The notes: a model not told the origin generated them from the sequence alone. Counted from the stretch's first letter, positions 1-8,361 are shown. The stretch is DNA of 10,945 bases from Acetobacteraceae bacterium (GCA_947478535.1 CANJXD010000154.1:1-10945); one strand, 5' to 3'. Program-made: numbers and translations.

Positions 1-410
1 AAATCCGCGGCGAAGGCGGAGGTGGCGGCGACGGCGGCCTTGCCGAGGCTGAAGACGACGTCATCGGCCGTCATCTCGCCGAAGCCGCCATGGAACTGCA
101 CGCCACGGCGGAGATGGAAGGTCCAGGTCTTGCCATCGGCGCTGCTTTCCCAGCGTTCGGCCAGATCGGGCTCGATCTCGGCGGGGTCGATGGAGCCGGG
201 CTTGAAGCGCACCAGGCCGTTGAACATCCAGGCGACGACGACACGGTCGATGGTGGAGACGGCGAAATGCGGGTCGAGCCGCCCGACATCCTGCGCCGCC
301 ATGCCGACGCGGAGCGTACCCGTCGCCTGCGCCGCCGCCGTATCCGCCATGCCGATGGAGGCCGCCACGGCCATGGCCGTGCCGAGCAACGCTGCCCTGA
401 AACCCTGCAT
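1..410 (-). CDS. ABC transporter substrate-binding protein, family 5 (peptide/nickel/opine type), N-terminal part; runs off the window
   Basis: This is the periplasmic receptor of an Opp/Dpp-type ABC importer; only the first 136 codons are in the window. The start ATG at 410-408 is preceded by a purine-rich GGAAGGAAG ribosome binding site. Residues 1-27 form a signal peptide ending in an Ala-rich stretch (AAAQA), so export is expected. The mature part has the family hallmarks: LRVGM near residue 34, a DPH motif, then IEPDLAERWE, SADGKTWTFHLR and DDVVFSL, typical of the SBP_bac_5 N-terminal lobe. It is the last operon gene visible here, 38 bp after the DAO-family gene, and permease genes would be expected further downstream. 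It is clearly homologous to the plus-strand receptor starting at 9829 (shared IEPDLAER and SADGK blocks). The family is certain from sequence; the ligand is unknown and is inferred from the operon to be an amino-acid derivative or opine-like compound. Confidence 0.9.
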   Translation of the reverse strand, partial: MQGFRAALLGTAMAVAASIGMADTAAAQATGTLRVGMAAQDVGRLDPHFAVSTIDRVVVAWMFNGLVRFKPGSIDPAEIEPDLAERWESSADGKTWTFHLRRGVQFHGGFGEMTADDVVFSLGKAAVAATSAFAAD

Positions 411-448
411 GATGTTCTTCCTTCCCTGCCTATCCTGAAGCTCAGTCT

Positions 449-1582
449 TTACTGCGCGGGCGCATCCTGCCCTGCAAAGCGTCCGATGTCGAAGGCCGCG
501 ATCGGAATATCGGTGCGGCCATCCATCACCAGTTCCGACAGCACGGCGCCGATGCCGGGTCCGGTCTGGAAGCCCTCCCCACACAGGGCGAAGGCGTGCA
601 GCAGCCCGGGCGTGGTGCGGGAGGGACCGATGATGGGCAGGTGGTCTGGCGTTTCGCCATCGGTGCCGGTCCAACTGCGGATGATCATGGCATCCCGCAA
701 TTGCGGGATCGCGGCAATGGCGCGGCCCATGGCGCCAAAGGCATCATCCGGGCGCGGGCGAGTCCAGGTGATGGCCTCGTCGCTTTCGCCGCGACCACCG
801 CCGAAGATGACATTGCCGCGCGGGATCTGCCGCAGATAGAGGTCGCCACCAACGACGCCGAGGCTGTTGCGGAGGAAATAGGGCAGCGGTTCCGTCACCA
901 GCATGTTCGGATGCAGCTTGCCAACCGGCGCATGCTCTCCGAACTGACGGGCGAGTTCCGCGCCCCAGAAGCCGGCGCAGTTCAGCAGCCAGGGCGCGGC
1001 GAAATCCTGCGCGCCGTCCGGCGTTTCCGCCTGCACCCGAAAGCGGCTGCCATCATGGGAAAGCCGCGTGACGCGGTGGTGTTCCCGCAGGCTCGCACCC
1101 GCGGCCTTCGCGGCGCGGCCGATCAGCGGCGCGAGCAGGCGGGGATTGGCGGAGCCATCCTCCTCCATCAGCGATCCCGCGACGATGACATCGCTGAAAT
1201 AGGGATGCTGGGCGCGGATGGCATTGCGGCCGATCATCCGCGGGCGCAGGCCGAATGCGGCGGCCTGCGCGTTCCAGGCGAGCAGCGCTTCCTCCTCCGC
1301 CGCGGTACGCGCGAGCTTGAGGTGGCCACAGGGATCGAATTCGGCATCGCCCCCGGTCAGCGCCGCCATGCGCGACCAGATTTCCCGGGACTTGATTGCC
1401 AGCGGCAGGCCGCGCGGGTCCCTGCCCTGCTGCCGCACGCCGCCGTAGTTCACGCCGGTGGCCTGGCTGCCGATCAGCCCGCGTTCCAGCAGGATGACGC
1501 GTACGCCGCGCAGCGCCAGATGCAGCGCGGCGGAGGTGCCGGCGCCGCCACCGCCGATGATGAGGACATCCGCTTCGCGCAT
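449..1582 (-). CDS. DAO-family FAD-dependent oxidoreductase (catalytic subunit of second HcnABC/OoxAB-like module)
   Basis: This 377-residue flavoprotein of the D-amino acid oxidase / sarcosine oxidase beta superfamily probably oxidises the C-N bond of an amino acid or N-substituted amino acid. The FAD-binding GxGxxG is at residues 10-15 (GGGGAG) with the ribose-binding Glu at 33. A GVNYGGVRQQGRDP segment at 43-56 and an IRSW motif at 301-304 are shared in form with its paralogue at 5894-7018. The C-terminal flavin-contact motif reads ALCGEGF (332-338) where the paralogue has the usual GFSGHGF, so the active site probably differs. The length is normal for the family. The ATG at 1582 lies 4 bases after the stop of the HcnB-like gene, with an AGGG upstream. 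Gene order (HcnA-like, HcnB-like, DAO) suggests it is the catalytic subunit of that complex, or a free-standing soluble oxidase. Family is confident; substrate is unknown. Confidence 0.88.
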   Translation of the reverse strand: MREADVLIIGGGGAGTSAALHLALRGVRVILLERGLIGSQATGVNYGGVRQQGRDPRGLPLAIKSREIWSRMAALTGGDAEFDPCGHLKLARTAAEEEALLAWNAQAAAFGLRPRMIGRNAIRAQHPYFSDVIVAGSLMEEDGSANPRLLAPLIGRAAKAAGASLREHHRVTRLSHDGSRFRVQAETPDGAQDFAAPWLLNCAGFWGAELARQFGEHAPVGKLHPNMLVTEPLPYFLRNSLGVVGGDLYLRQIPRGNVIFGGGRGESDEAITWTRPRPDDAFGAMGRAIAAIPQLRDAMIIRSWTGTDGETPDHLPIIGPSRTTPGLLHAFALCGEGFQTGPGIGAVLSELVMDGRTDIPIAAFDIGRFAGQDAPAQ

Positions 1583-1586
1583 CGCT

Positions 1587-2951
1587 TCAGCCCTGCCGCA
1601 GCGGAATGGGTTTCACCGGCGGCTGGCCGCGCAGGCGGCCCACTTCCGGCACCGAGACATCCAGCGCCTGTGCCAGAACCTCCGCCGCCGCATGGCCGCA
1701 GACGCGGCCCTGGCAGCGGCCCATGCCGACGCGGGAGAAGGCCTTGGCACGATTGAGCTCCGGCGCTTCCGCCGCCGCCGCCGCGCGCAATTCGCCTGCG
1801 GTGATCCATTCGCAGCGACAGACCGGCACGTCATCCGCCATCGCGCGGGCGAGCTTGGCGGGATAGGGGAAGGCACGATCGAGCGCGGCGCGGAACCGCG
1901 CTTCCGTCCGCAGCCGGCCATCGAGGTGATGGATGAGGGCAAGGTCCGCCGGCAAATGATGGTCCGCCAGCAGCGCAAGCGCCGCCCGCGCGCCCGTCAT
2001 CTCCGCGACATCGGCGCCACCGATGGAAGCGCCATCGCCCGCGAGGTAGATGCCGGGCTGCGCGCTGCGCCCTGCTTCATCCTTGCGCGGCACCCAATTC
2101 TGTTGCGCGCCGTCATAGTCGAACGGAATGCCGGCGAGGTCGGCCAATTGCGCCTCCGGCTTCAGGCCCCAGCCCATGGCGACGGCATCGCAGGGCGTGG
2201 TGTGTTCGCGCCATCCGGAATCGCGCCAGCGCAGGGCGGAGACGGCGCCACTGCCTTCAATCGCAACCGGTGTCGCATCCTCCACGAAGGGCACGCCGGA
2301 AAACCGCAGCTTCACGTCCATCCACATGCCGCGCAGGAAGGTCGGCGCGTTCCACAACAGGCCCGCCGTCTCGAAGGCCTTGCGGGCGAAGCCGGTGGTA
2401 TCCAGCACGAGGGCGGGGGGCGCACCGGCCTTGATGTATTGCAGCGCGACCAGCAGCAGCAGCGGGCCGCTGCCCATCAGCACGGGCCTCGCGCCGATCG
2501 CCACGCCCTGCGATTTCAGCGCCACCTGCGCGCCACCAAGCGTGGTCACCCCCGGCAGCGTCCATCCCGGCATCGGCACCGTGCGATCCATCGCCCCGGT
2601 GCAGAGGATCAGCGCGTCGTAGGCCACCTCGCCCTGCGTCGTGCCGCCGGTGATGGTGTGCAGGGTGCGGGCGCCGGGGCGGATGTTCCACACCAGCGTA
2701 TCCGGCCGCCACTCCACGCGCGGCTTCAGCGCATCCAGCATCGCGTGCAGCCGCGTGGCACGTCCGGCATCGGCGCCATACAGCGCGCGCTTGCTGCGCG
2801 TGAAGCCAGGCGGCGGGCGCTGGGTGATGCGGCCGCCACCATCGGGCGCTTCCTCGATCCAGACCGGGGCGATGCCGGAGCGAACCAACTGTTCCACGGC
2901 GCGGATACCGGCGGGGCCGGCGCCAACCACGACGACCCTCGGCGCGCTCAT
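1587..2951 (-). CDS. HcnB/OoxA-like FAD-dependent oxidoreductase with C-terminal BFD-type [2Fe-2S] domain (second copy)
   Basis: This 454-residue electron-transfer subunit resembles HcnB, OoxA and LhpE. Residues 10-15 (GAGPAG) form the FAD-binding Rossmann motif. A second nucleotide-fold segment begins GSGPLLLLVA at 160-169, and the VPMPGWTLPGV block at 125-135 is typical of the family. The C-terminal domain carries Cys378, Cys380, Cys413 and Cys418 (C-x-C, 32 residues, C-x4-C, as CQGRVC), the ligand pattern of BFD-like [2Fe-2S] domains. The same frame stays open upstream to 3032, but that extension is arginine-rich and lies inside the preceding gene. The ATG at 2951 puts the flavin motif at the normal distance and overlaps the stop of the HcnA-like gene as ATGA, so it was chosen. 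Its paralogue at 7015-8361 has identical cysteine spacing. It likely relays electrons from a DAO-type subunit to the respiratory chain. Confidence 0.9.
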   Translation of the reverse strand: MSAPRVVVVGAGPAGIRAVEQLVRSGIAPVWIEEAPDGGGRITQRPPPGFTRSKRALYGADAGRATRLHAMLDALKPRVEWRPDTLVWNIRPGARTLHTITGGTTQGEVAYDALILCTGAMDRTVPMPGWTLPGVTTLGGAQVALKSQGVAIGARPVLMGSGPLLLLVALQYIKAGAPPALVLDTTGFARKAFETAGLLWNAPTFLRGMWMDVKLRFSGVPFVEDATPVAIEGSGAVSALRWRDSGWREHTTPCDAVAMGWGLKPEAQLADLAGIPFDYDGAQQNWVPRKDEAGRSAQPGIYLAGDGASIGGADVAEMTGARAALALLADHHLPADLALIHHLDGRLRTEARFRAALDRAFPYPAKLARAMADDVPVCRCEWITAGELRAAAAAEAPELNRAKAFSRVGMGRCQGRVCGHAAAEVLAQALDVSVPEVGRLRGQPPVKPIPLRQG

Positions 2952-3220
2952 CGGCGCGTCACCATCATGCCCGCCTCGGCGAGCGTGCCGCAGGCGCGGC
3001 GCACGCCGGCGCCTTCGACGACGACCCAGCAATCCTGGCAGGCGCCCATCCAGCAGAAGCCGGCGCGGCCGCCATCGCCGAATTCACTGGTGCGGACATG
3101 GCCAAGCCCGGCGGCGAGCAGCGCCGTCAGCAGCGTATCGCCCTGCCGCGCCTGGATGGCGACACCATCAACCGCCAGCGTGATCTCCGGCCGGTCCTGA
3201 TCGACGAGGCGCTTCAGCAT
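2948..3220 (-). CDS. Small (2Fe-2S)-binding protein, HcnA/LhpF-like (second copy)
   Basis: This 90-residue ferredoxin-fold protein of the HcnA / sarcosine oxidase alpha N-terminal type is the small electron-transfer subunit. Cysteines 56, 61, 64 and 77 (C-x4-C-x2-C-x12-C, within FCWMGACQDC) are the expected [2Fe-2S] ligands. The start ATG (3220-3218) shares one base with the TGA of the short-chain dehydrogenase gene (TGATG), with GAGG about 10 bases upstream. A much longer open frame continues upstream to 3721 but has no family resemblance and lies wholly within the dehydrogenase gene. The end overlaps the next gene by four bases (ATGA). The protein is shorter than its paralogue at 8358-8657 (99 residues) mainly because that copy has a longer C-terminal tail. 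It probably forms a complex with the HcnB-like protein encoded immediately downstream. Confidence 0.9.
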   Translation of the reverse strand: MLKRLVDQDRPEITLAVDGVAIQARQGDTLLTALLAAGLGHVRTSEFGDGGRAGFCWMGACQDCWVVVEGAGVRRACGTLAEAGMMVTRR

Positions 3221-3915
3221 CACATCAAGGCCTCGAACCGGCAATTCACGCGCAACTCTCCGACCGAGGCCGTGTTCGGCAGGCGCAGCACCATTTCGAC
3301 CAGCGCGGCAACGTCCTCCGGCCGGCTCATCTTCTCCCGCGGATAGGGAAAGGCCTTCGTCATGTCGGTGGCGACCATGCCGGGGCAGAGCGCGGTGGCG
3401 CGGATGCCGTGTTCCCAGCCGAGGCGCCGCACGTCCTGCGTCAGCGCGACGACGGCGAATTTGCTCATGGTGTAGCCGAGGTTCTCCCCCGCGACGCGCT
3501 TGCCGGAAAGCGAGGCGATGTTCACCACGCGCCCTTCCTTCGCCGCGACGAGATGCGGCCAGGCCGCGCGGATGAGGCGCAGCGGTGCCTTCACATTCAC
3601 GCGCCATTGCTGCTCGAGCGGCGCCTCGTCGAGATCGAGCAGCTTCGCCATGGGATTGATGCCGGCGGCATTCACCACGGCATCGATACGGCCGAAGCGC
3701 GTCATCGTGGCGGCGACCCAATCCTCGGCAGCGCCTTCCTCCTCCGCATCCCAGTGATGCAGCATGAGGTCCGGCCCGGCGGTGAGGCGCGCGGAGGTGC
3801 CGCGGATGCCGGCACTGACGAACCAGCCCGCGCCATGCAGCCGCCGCAACACTTCCCGCCCAATACCGCGCGTGGCGCCGGTGATGAGGACAACACGGCC
3901 GACTGGATCAAGCAT
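3220..3915 (-). CDS. SDR-family NAD(P)-dependent oxidoreductase
   Basis: This 231-residue classical short-chain dehydrogenase is a cytosolic NAD(P)(H)-dependent enzyme acting on an alcohol, ketone or oxo-acid. It has the cofactor-binding TGATRGIG at residues 12-19, NAAG at 82-85, the structural/catalytic Asn107, catalytic Ser135 (NIASLSG), and Tyr148/Lys152 in [15 protein letters not shown] segment at 177-185 matches the usual post-catalytic loop. The full tetrad is present, so it should be active. The ATG at 3915-3913 lies inside the end of the ABC ATPase gene (8-base overlap) and is preceded by GGGAAGG. It sits between transport genes and the second oxidoreductase module, so it could process a keto product of the flavin enzymes; that role is inference. 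Substrate and the choice of NAD or NADP cannot be fixed from sequence. Confidence 0.92.
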   Translation of the reverse strand: MLDPVGRVVLITGATRGIGREVLRRLHGAGWFVSAGIRGTSARLTAGPDLMLHHWDAEEEGAAEDWVAATMTRFGRIDAVVNAAGINPMAKLLDLDEAPLEQQWRVNVKAPLRLIRAAWPHLVAAKEGRVVNIASLSGKRVAGENLGYTMSKFAVVALTQDVRRLGWEHGIRATALCPGMVATDMTKAFPYPREKMSRPEDVAALVEMVLRLPNTASVGELRVNCRFEALM

Positions 3916-4894
3916 TCACAGCAACCTTCCCTGTCGCGACATGGCAGCGCGCGGCGTGGCCGGGCTCGACTTCCGCCAGCACCTGTTCCTGCTCGCAGCC
4001 AGAGCGCTTCAGCGGACAGCGGGGTGCGAAGCGGCAGCCCGCTGGCATCGCATCCAGCGGCGGCACGCGGCCCGGAATGGCAGAGAGCGCCTGGCCGGCG
4101 GCATCGAGGCGCGGGATCGCGGAAAACAGCGCGCGGGTATAGGGGTGCTGGGGGTTGGCAAAGATCGCGGCGACCGGCCCCTGTTCGACGATCTCGCCGG
4201 CATACATCACCGCGACCCGGTCGGCGATCTGCGCGACGACGCCGAGGTTGTGGGTGATGAACAGCACCGCCATGCCGTGCTTCGCCCGCAGATCCGCGAG
4301 CAGGCCGAGCACCTGGGCCTGGATCGTCATATCCAGCGCCGTCGTCGGTTCATCCGCCAGCAGCACCGCGGGCTCACACGCCAGGGCGATGGCGATCATC
4401 ACGCGCTGGCGCATGCCACCGGAGAACTGGTGTGGATACTCGCCAAGACGCTGCGCGGCGGAGGGAATCTTCACTTCCTCGAACAGCAGGCGCGCCTTGT
4501 CCAGCGCCGCCTTGCGGTCCAGGCCCCGATGGATGCGGAGTGATTCCGCGACCTGATCGCCCACCGTCATCACGGGGTTCAGCGACGTCATCGGTTCCTG
4601 GAAGATCATCGCCATGCGGTCGCCCCGCACGGCTTCGAGCTGATGTTCGGAAAGCCCGGAGATGTCCTTGCCATCCAGCAGGATGCGGCCCTTCGCCACG
4701 CGGCCGTAGGGCGGCTGCACCAACCCCATGACGGACAGGGCGGTGACCGATTTGCCGCAGCCGCTTTCCCCCACCAGCGCCAGCGTCTCATCCCGCATCA
4801 GCGTGAGGGAGAGGTCGCGGACGGCGGGGTGCCACTGGCCGTTGATGCGGAATTCGGTACGGAGGCCGGCGAGTTCGAGGGCTGGTTGGGTCAT
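3908..4894 (-). CDS. ABC transporter ATP-binding protein, OppD/DppD type (peptide/nickel/opine importer)
   Basis: This 328-residue cytoplasmic ATPase subunit powers an Opp/Dpp-type importer. Walker A is GESGCGKS at 42-49, the Q-loop is FQEP at 98-101, the signature is FSGGMRQR at 157-164, Walker B is VLLADEP at 177-183 with catalytic Glu182, and the H-loop is His215. The oligopeptide-transporter C-terminal domain follows ([10 protein letters not shown] from 248). Four cysteines at 287, 293, 300 and 317 lie in it (GCRFAPRC and beyond), a pattern linked in some DppD/OppD proteins to an Fe-S cluster. All motifs are intact. The ATG at 4894 has no clear Shine-Dalgarno; the 43-bp gap upstream holds only a weak 5-bp hairpin. 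The partner ATPase (OppF/DppF type) and both permeases are not in the window. They probably follow the binding protein beyond position 1, so the transporter genes are unusually scattered. Confidence 0.93.
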   Translation of the reverse strand: MTQPALELAGLRTEFRINGQWHPAVRDLSLTLMRDETLALVGESGCGKSVTALSVMGLVQPPYGRVAKGRILLDGKDISGLSEHQLEAVRGDRMAMIFQEPMTSLNPVMTVGDQVAESLRIHRGLDRKAALDKARLLFEEVKIPSAAQRLGEYPHQFSGGMRQRVMIAIALACEPAVLLADEPTTALDMTIQAQVLGLLADLRAKHGMAVLFITHNLGVVAQIADRVAVMYAGEIVEQGPVAAIFANPQHPYTRALFSAIPRLDAAGQALSAIPGRVPPLDAMPAGCRFAPRCPLKRSGCEQEQVLAEVEPGHAARCHVATGKVAVNA

Positions 4895-4937
4895 GCTAGG
4901 CCAGGGTGCGCCAGCCAGGCGCTGCCTTCAAGCCGGC

Positions 4938-5894
4938 TCAGTCCAGGCTGAGGTTGATGGCCCGCGCCACGCCGTTCCACCGCAGCAGATCGGCCGCCAC
5001 TGCCGCGCCGAAGGCCGCGGAGGTCTCTCCCCCGCCCTCGGCGCCCAGCGCCGCCAGACGCGCCCTGATATCCGGCATGGCGATCACGCGCGCGACATCC
5101 GCCTGCAACTGAGCGACGGTCGCGGGTGAAGCGCCCTTGGGTGCGAAAAGCCCATACCAACTGCCGGCCTCATAACCCGCGACGCCGCCTTCCGCCACTG
5201 TCGGCAGATCCGGCAGATTGGCGATGCGGGTGGTGCCGGTGGTGGCGATGGCGCGCAACCTTTGGGTGCGGACATGCTCCAGCAGGGTCACCACGGACTC
5301 CACCATCATCTGGGTCTGCCCGCCCAGCAGGTCATTCACCGCCGGCGCACTGCCGCGATAGGGGATATGCGTCACGTCGAGGCCACCGACATCGCGCAGC
5401 AGCAATTCCATGGCGAGATGCACGATCGATCCCGCGCCGTTGGAGGCATAGCTCAGCCGTCCCGGATTGGCGCGCAGATGCGCCACCAGTTCCGGCAGGT
5501 TGCGCGCCGGTACCGCCGGGTTCACCACGAGAAGGAACGGCACGCTGCCGACCGAGGTCACGGGCTCAAGGTCACGCAGCACATCGAAGCCGGGGCTGCG
5601 ATAGACCGCCGGCGCGACGGTCAACGATGAGGTATGGAGCAGGAAGCTGTGGCCATCGGCAGTCTGGCGGATGAAGCTCGCGGTGCCGAGATTGCCCGCG
5701 GCACCGCCGCGATTTTCCACGATCACTGGCACACCCCAGATCTCGGCAAGCCGCTGCCCGACGATCCGCGCGAGCACATCCGTGGTCCCGCCGGCGGGGA
5801 AGGGCACAACGATCAGCACGCGCTGGTTGGGCCAGGCCAAGGCGCTGCCGGCACTGGCCAGCAGCAGCGCCATCACAAGCCACAGGCGACGCAT
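4938..5894 (-). CDS. Bug/TctC-family tripartite tricarboxylate-type substrate-binding protein (orphan receptor)
   Basis: This 318-residue periplasmic solute receptor has the usual length for the Bug family. A signal peptide covers residues 1-20 (MRRLWLVM, hydrophobic core, ending SALA). Family motifs follow: VPFPAGGTTD at 30-39, IVENRGGAAGN at 58-68, SYASNGAGS at 148-156, HIPYRGSAPAVNDLLGGQ at 176-193 and PDLPTVAEGG at 228-237. The reading frame remains open upstream to 6158, but the signal peptide fixes the start at the ATG 5894-5892. That ATG shares one base with the stop of the preceding DAO-family gene (TGATG), and AAGG lies about 9 bases upstream. No TctA or TctB membrane gene is nearby, so this is an orphan receptor, as is common for this family in betaproteobacteria and Acetobacteraceae. 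These receptors typically bind carboxylates or amino acids. A role as sensor or as receptor for the operon's substrate or product is inference. Confidence 0.93.
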   Translation of the reverse strand: MRRLWLVMALLLASAGSALAWPNQRVLIVVPFPAGGTTDVLARIVGQRLAEIWGVPVIVENRGGAAGNLGTASFIRQTADGHSFLLHTSSLTVAPAVYRSPGFDVLRDLEPVTSVGSVPFLLVVNPAVPARNLPELVAHLRANPGRLSYASNGAGSIVHLAMELLLRDVGGLDVTHIPYRGSAPAVNDLLGGQTQMMVESVVTLLEHVRTQRLRAIATTGTTRIANLPDLPTVAEGGVAGYEAGSWYGLFAPKGASPATVAQLQADVARVIAMPDIRARLAALGAEGGGETSAAFGAAVAADLLRWNGVARAINLSLD

Positions 5895-7018
5895 CAGGCG
5901 GTACCCTTCGGACGGAAGCGGTCCTGATGGAAAGCGGCGATCGGCAGGTTGGTGGCCCCGCGCGCCAGCAGCTCGGCCACGGCCGCGCCAGCCGCCGGCG
6001 AAAGCTGGAAGCCGTGGCCGGAAAAACCGAAGGAATGGAACAGCCCCGGCAGGGTGGCGCTCTCCCCGATGATCGGCACTTCGTCCAGCGTCTTGGCCTC
6101 GATCCCAGCCCAGCTTCGCACCATGCGGGCCTGCCTCATCCGCGGGTAGAGTTCGCAAGAAATGCGGGCGGCGTGGGCGAGGCTGTCGAACAGCACGGTG
6201 GAGGTCTCGGCCTCCACATCATTGCGGCCCTGATGGCCGCCGCCGATCACGACGGTACCGCTCTGGGTCTGCTTGAAGGACAGCGATCGCGCCGTGGCGC
6301 CCACGGTCGGGTCGCAGAAATGCGGCAGGCGTTCCGTGACGATCATCATGGACGCCTTGACGTTGCAGGGAATTTCCTCGCCCGCCATGCGGGCCACGCG
6401 CGTCGCCCAGGCGCCGGCGCAATTCGCCACACGCTCCGCCTCGTGCGGTCCCTGATCGGTCTCGACGATGATGGTGCCATCGGCGGTCGGGCGAAGGCCG
6501 GTAACCGAAACCCCTTCGATGAGGGTGACGCCGGCGGCGGCGGCGGCGGTGCGGAAGGCCATCACGGTCCGCATCGGATCGGCCGAGCCATCATCCCGCG
6601 TCACCAGCGCACCGACCACATGCGGCGCGATGCCGGGCAGCAGCCGGCGGACCTCGGCCTGGTCCACCATTTCCTCATGCATCCAGCCGAGGGCGCGAAC
6701 CTCATCGACGCGGGCCTGGTTCTTCGCCATGTCGGCCTCGCTTTCCGCGACCTTCACCTGGCCGGTGGCGCGAAAAGCGCAATCATCACCGACGATCTTC
6801 TCGATGTTCTGCCACATCTCGGCGGCGACGACGGAGAGCGCGATCTCCCGCAGGTCCCGCCCGAGGCGGCGGACACCGCCGGCATTCACGCCGGAGGAAT
6901 GGCGCCCGACATGGCGGCGCTCCAGCAGTGTGACCTGCCAGCCCGGCGTGCGTTGCAGGTGCAGCGCGGTGGACAGGCCGTGCAGGCCCCCGCCGATGAC
7001 AACCGCCTTGCGGGTCAC
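5894..7018 (-). CDS. DAO-family FAD-dependent oxidoreductase (sarcosine oxidase beta-like)
   Basis: This 374-residue flavoprotein of the glycine/D-amino acid oxidase superfamily probably oxidises an amino acid or N-alkyl amino acid. The FAD motif is GGGLHG at 9-14 with Glu33 for the ribose. GVNAGGVRRLGRD at 43-55, RSW at 301-303 and GFSGHGF at 331-337 match the sarcosine oxidase beta type closely. It is the nearest relative in the window of the gene at 449-1582 by these motifs. The start is a GTG (7018-7016) that overlaps the stop of the HcnB-like gene by four bases (GTGA). The FAD motif at residue 9 leaves no room for a later start, and no strong Shine-Dalgarno is visible, so translation probably depends on coupling. 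The order HcnA-like, HcnB-like, DAO is the same as in the second module. It may be an alternative catalytic subunit beside the gene at 8641-9768. Confidence 0.9.
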   Translation of the reverse strand: MTRKAVVIGGGLHGLSTALHLQRTPGWQVTLLERRHVGRHSSGVNAGGVRRLGRDLREIALSVVAAEMWQNIEKIVGDDCAFRATGQVKVAESEADMAKNQARVDEVRALGWMHEEMVDQAEVRRLLPGIAPHVVGALVTRDDGSADPMRTVMAFRTAAAAAGVTLIEGVSVTGLRPTADGTIIVETDQGPHEAERVANCAGAWATRVARMAGEEIPCNVKASMMIVTERLPHFCDPTVGATARSLSFKQTQSGTVVIGGGHQGRNDVEAETSTVLFDSLAHAARISCELYPRMRQARMVRSWAGIEAKTLDEVPIIGESATLPGLFHSFGFSGHGFQLSPAAGAAVAELLARGATNLPIAAFHQDRFRPKGTA

Positions 7019-8361
7019 CGGGACAGTGCCGCCAATTCGCCAAGCGTCAGCGGCTTGGTGGGGAAGCGCGTGCGGAAGGGATCCACCGTCGCGGGGTCGG
7101 CGCCCCGTGCCGCGGCGATCACACCATGCACGGCCGGCCCGCAGATACGGCCCTGGCAGGGGCCCATGCCGGCGCGGGTAAAGGCCTTGGTCTGGTTGGC
7201 ACCGAGGCAGCCGAGCGCCACGGCACCGCGCAGGCGTCCCGCCGTCACTTCCTCGCAGCGGCAGATGATGGTGGAATCGGCGATCGCGGCGGCGGGCAGC
7301 AGCGGGAACAGCGCATCGAGGAAGGCGCGCGGCGCCAATTGCCGGTTCAGTTCAAGCCGCGTCCGGCCGGCCTCCGCATCCCGCTGGTCCTTGCTCAGCA
7401 CCCCCAGGGCATGCGCGCATTCCAGGGCCGCGAGACGGCCGGAGAGCGCCGCGGCGCGGGCACCGCCAATGCCGCCACTGTCGCCGGCCACCATCACCGA
7501 CGTGGCGGTGGTGTTGCCCCAGATGTCGATCATCGGGCGGAAGCAGTGCTGGGCGCCGTCCCACACATGTTTCAGGCCGGGGATGGCGCGGGTGACCTGG
7601 GTGTTCGGCACGACGCCATCATGCAGCAGCAGCAGGCTCGCGGCGTGCGGCTCGCCATCGATGAGGATGCGCTGCAAGGCGCCCTCCCCTTCCGCGGCAA
7701 TCGTCGTGGCGCGGATGACCGGCACGCCGGCGGCACGGACCGCGCGCTGCCAGCGGAGCCCCTTCAGCAGATATTCCGGCGCCCGCATCGCATTCGGCAG
7801 ATGCCGCCACGCGCGGGAAAGCCCACCGGGCGGCGAGAGATCGACGATGCCGGCGATCTTCCCACCCTTGGCCAGCGCCTGGTTGGCGTAGAGCCACAGC
7901 AGCGGCCCCTGCCCCGCGATCCATGTGCCGCGATCCGGCATCAGCCCGCCCGTCTTCAGCGCGATCTGCGCGGCGCCGACACTCATCACCCCGGGCAGCG
8001 TCCAGCCGGGGATCGGCATCGGCCGTTCCGTCGCGCCGGCGCAGAGGATCAGGCGCCGCGCCGTGGCGCTGCGGGCCTCACCGCCCTCGGACCAGAAGAC
8101 CTTGCCGCCGGGCTCCACGGCCCAGAGCGTGGCACTGGCGTGGTATTCGGCGCCGGAAGCGCGGAAGGCCGCGACGAGGGCAGCGCCGTCCCGGTCCTGG
8201 TCATCCTTCGCCGCCCGCCTTTCCACAGCGCGATGCACCTGCCCGCCCGGCAACTCGTTCTCATCCAGCAGCAGCACCGAAAGGCCGCGCGCGCGCGCCT
8301 CGGTGGCGGCGGCCATGCCGGCGGGGCCGGCGCCGAGGACGAGGATATCGACGGCGCTCAT
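7015..8361 (-). CDS. HcnB/OoxA-like FAD-dependent oxidoreductase with C-terminal BFD-type [2Fe-2S] domain (first copy)
   Basis: This 448-residue electron-transfer subunit is related to HcnB, OoxA and LhpE. The FAD motif GAGPAG is at 10-15, followed by LLDENELPGGQ (31-41). IPGWTLPGV lies at 117-125, a second nucleotide-fold segment (GQGPLLWLYA) starts at 150, and a VMVAGDSGGIGGARAA segment at 289-304 forms the last flavin-binding stretch. Cys367, Cys369, Cys402 and Cys407 (C-x-C, 32 residues, CQGRIC) are the [2Fe-2S] ligands of a BFD-like domain, spaced exactly as in the copy at 1587-2951. The frame extends upstream to 8619, but the ATG at 8361-8359 overlaps the stop of the HcnA-like gene as ATGA and puts the FAD motif near the N-terminus, so it is the likely start. 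It should pair with the HcnA-like protein upstream and with one or both adjacent DAO-type subunits. Confidence 0.92.
   Translation of the reverse strand: MSAVDILVLGAGPAGMAAATEARARGLSVLLLDENELPGGQVHRAVERRAAKDDQDRDGAALVAAFRASGAEYHASATLWAVEPGGKVFWSEGGEARSATARRLILCAGATERPMPIPGWTLPGVMSVGAAQIALKTGGLMPDRGTWIAGQGPLLWLYANQALAKGGKIAGIVDLSPPGGLSRAWRHLPNAMRAPEYLLKGLRWQRAVRAAGVPVIRATTIAAEGEGALQRILIDGEPHAASLLLLHDGVVPNTQVTRAIPGLKHVWDGAQHCFRPMIDIWGNTTATSVMVAGDSGGIGGARAAALSGRLAALECAHALGVLSKDQRDAEAGRTRLELNRQLAPRAFLDALFPLLPAAAIADSTIICRCEEVTAGRLRGAVALGCLGANQTKAFTRAGMGPCQGRICGPAVHGVIAAARGADPATVDPFRTRFPTKPLTLGELAALSR

Noticed and set aside
596..3200. Long plus-strand open frames opposite the oxidoreductase genes (596-1756 and 1458-3200)
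   Set aside because: They are antisense to genes with clear family motifs, are rich in Arg, Ala and Gly, and show no recognisable domain; this is the usual effect of high GC removing stop codons.
4908..4922. Small inverted repeat (5-bp GC stem, 5-base loop) between the Bug receptor and ABC ATPase genes
   Set aside because: The stem is short, no T-run follows on the transcribed strand, and such repeats are frequent by chance in GC-rich DNA; not supported as a terminator.
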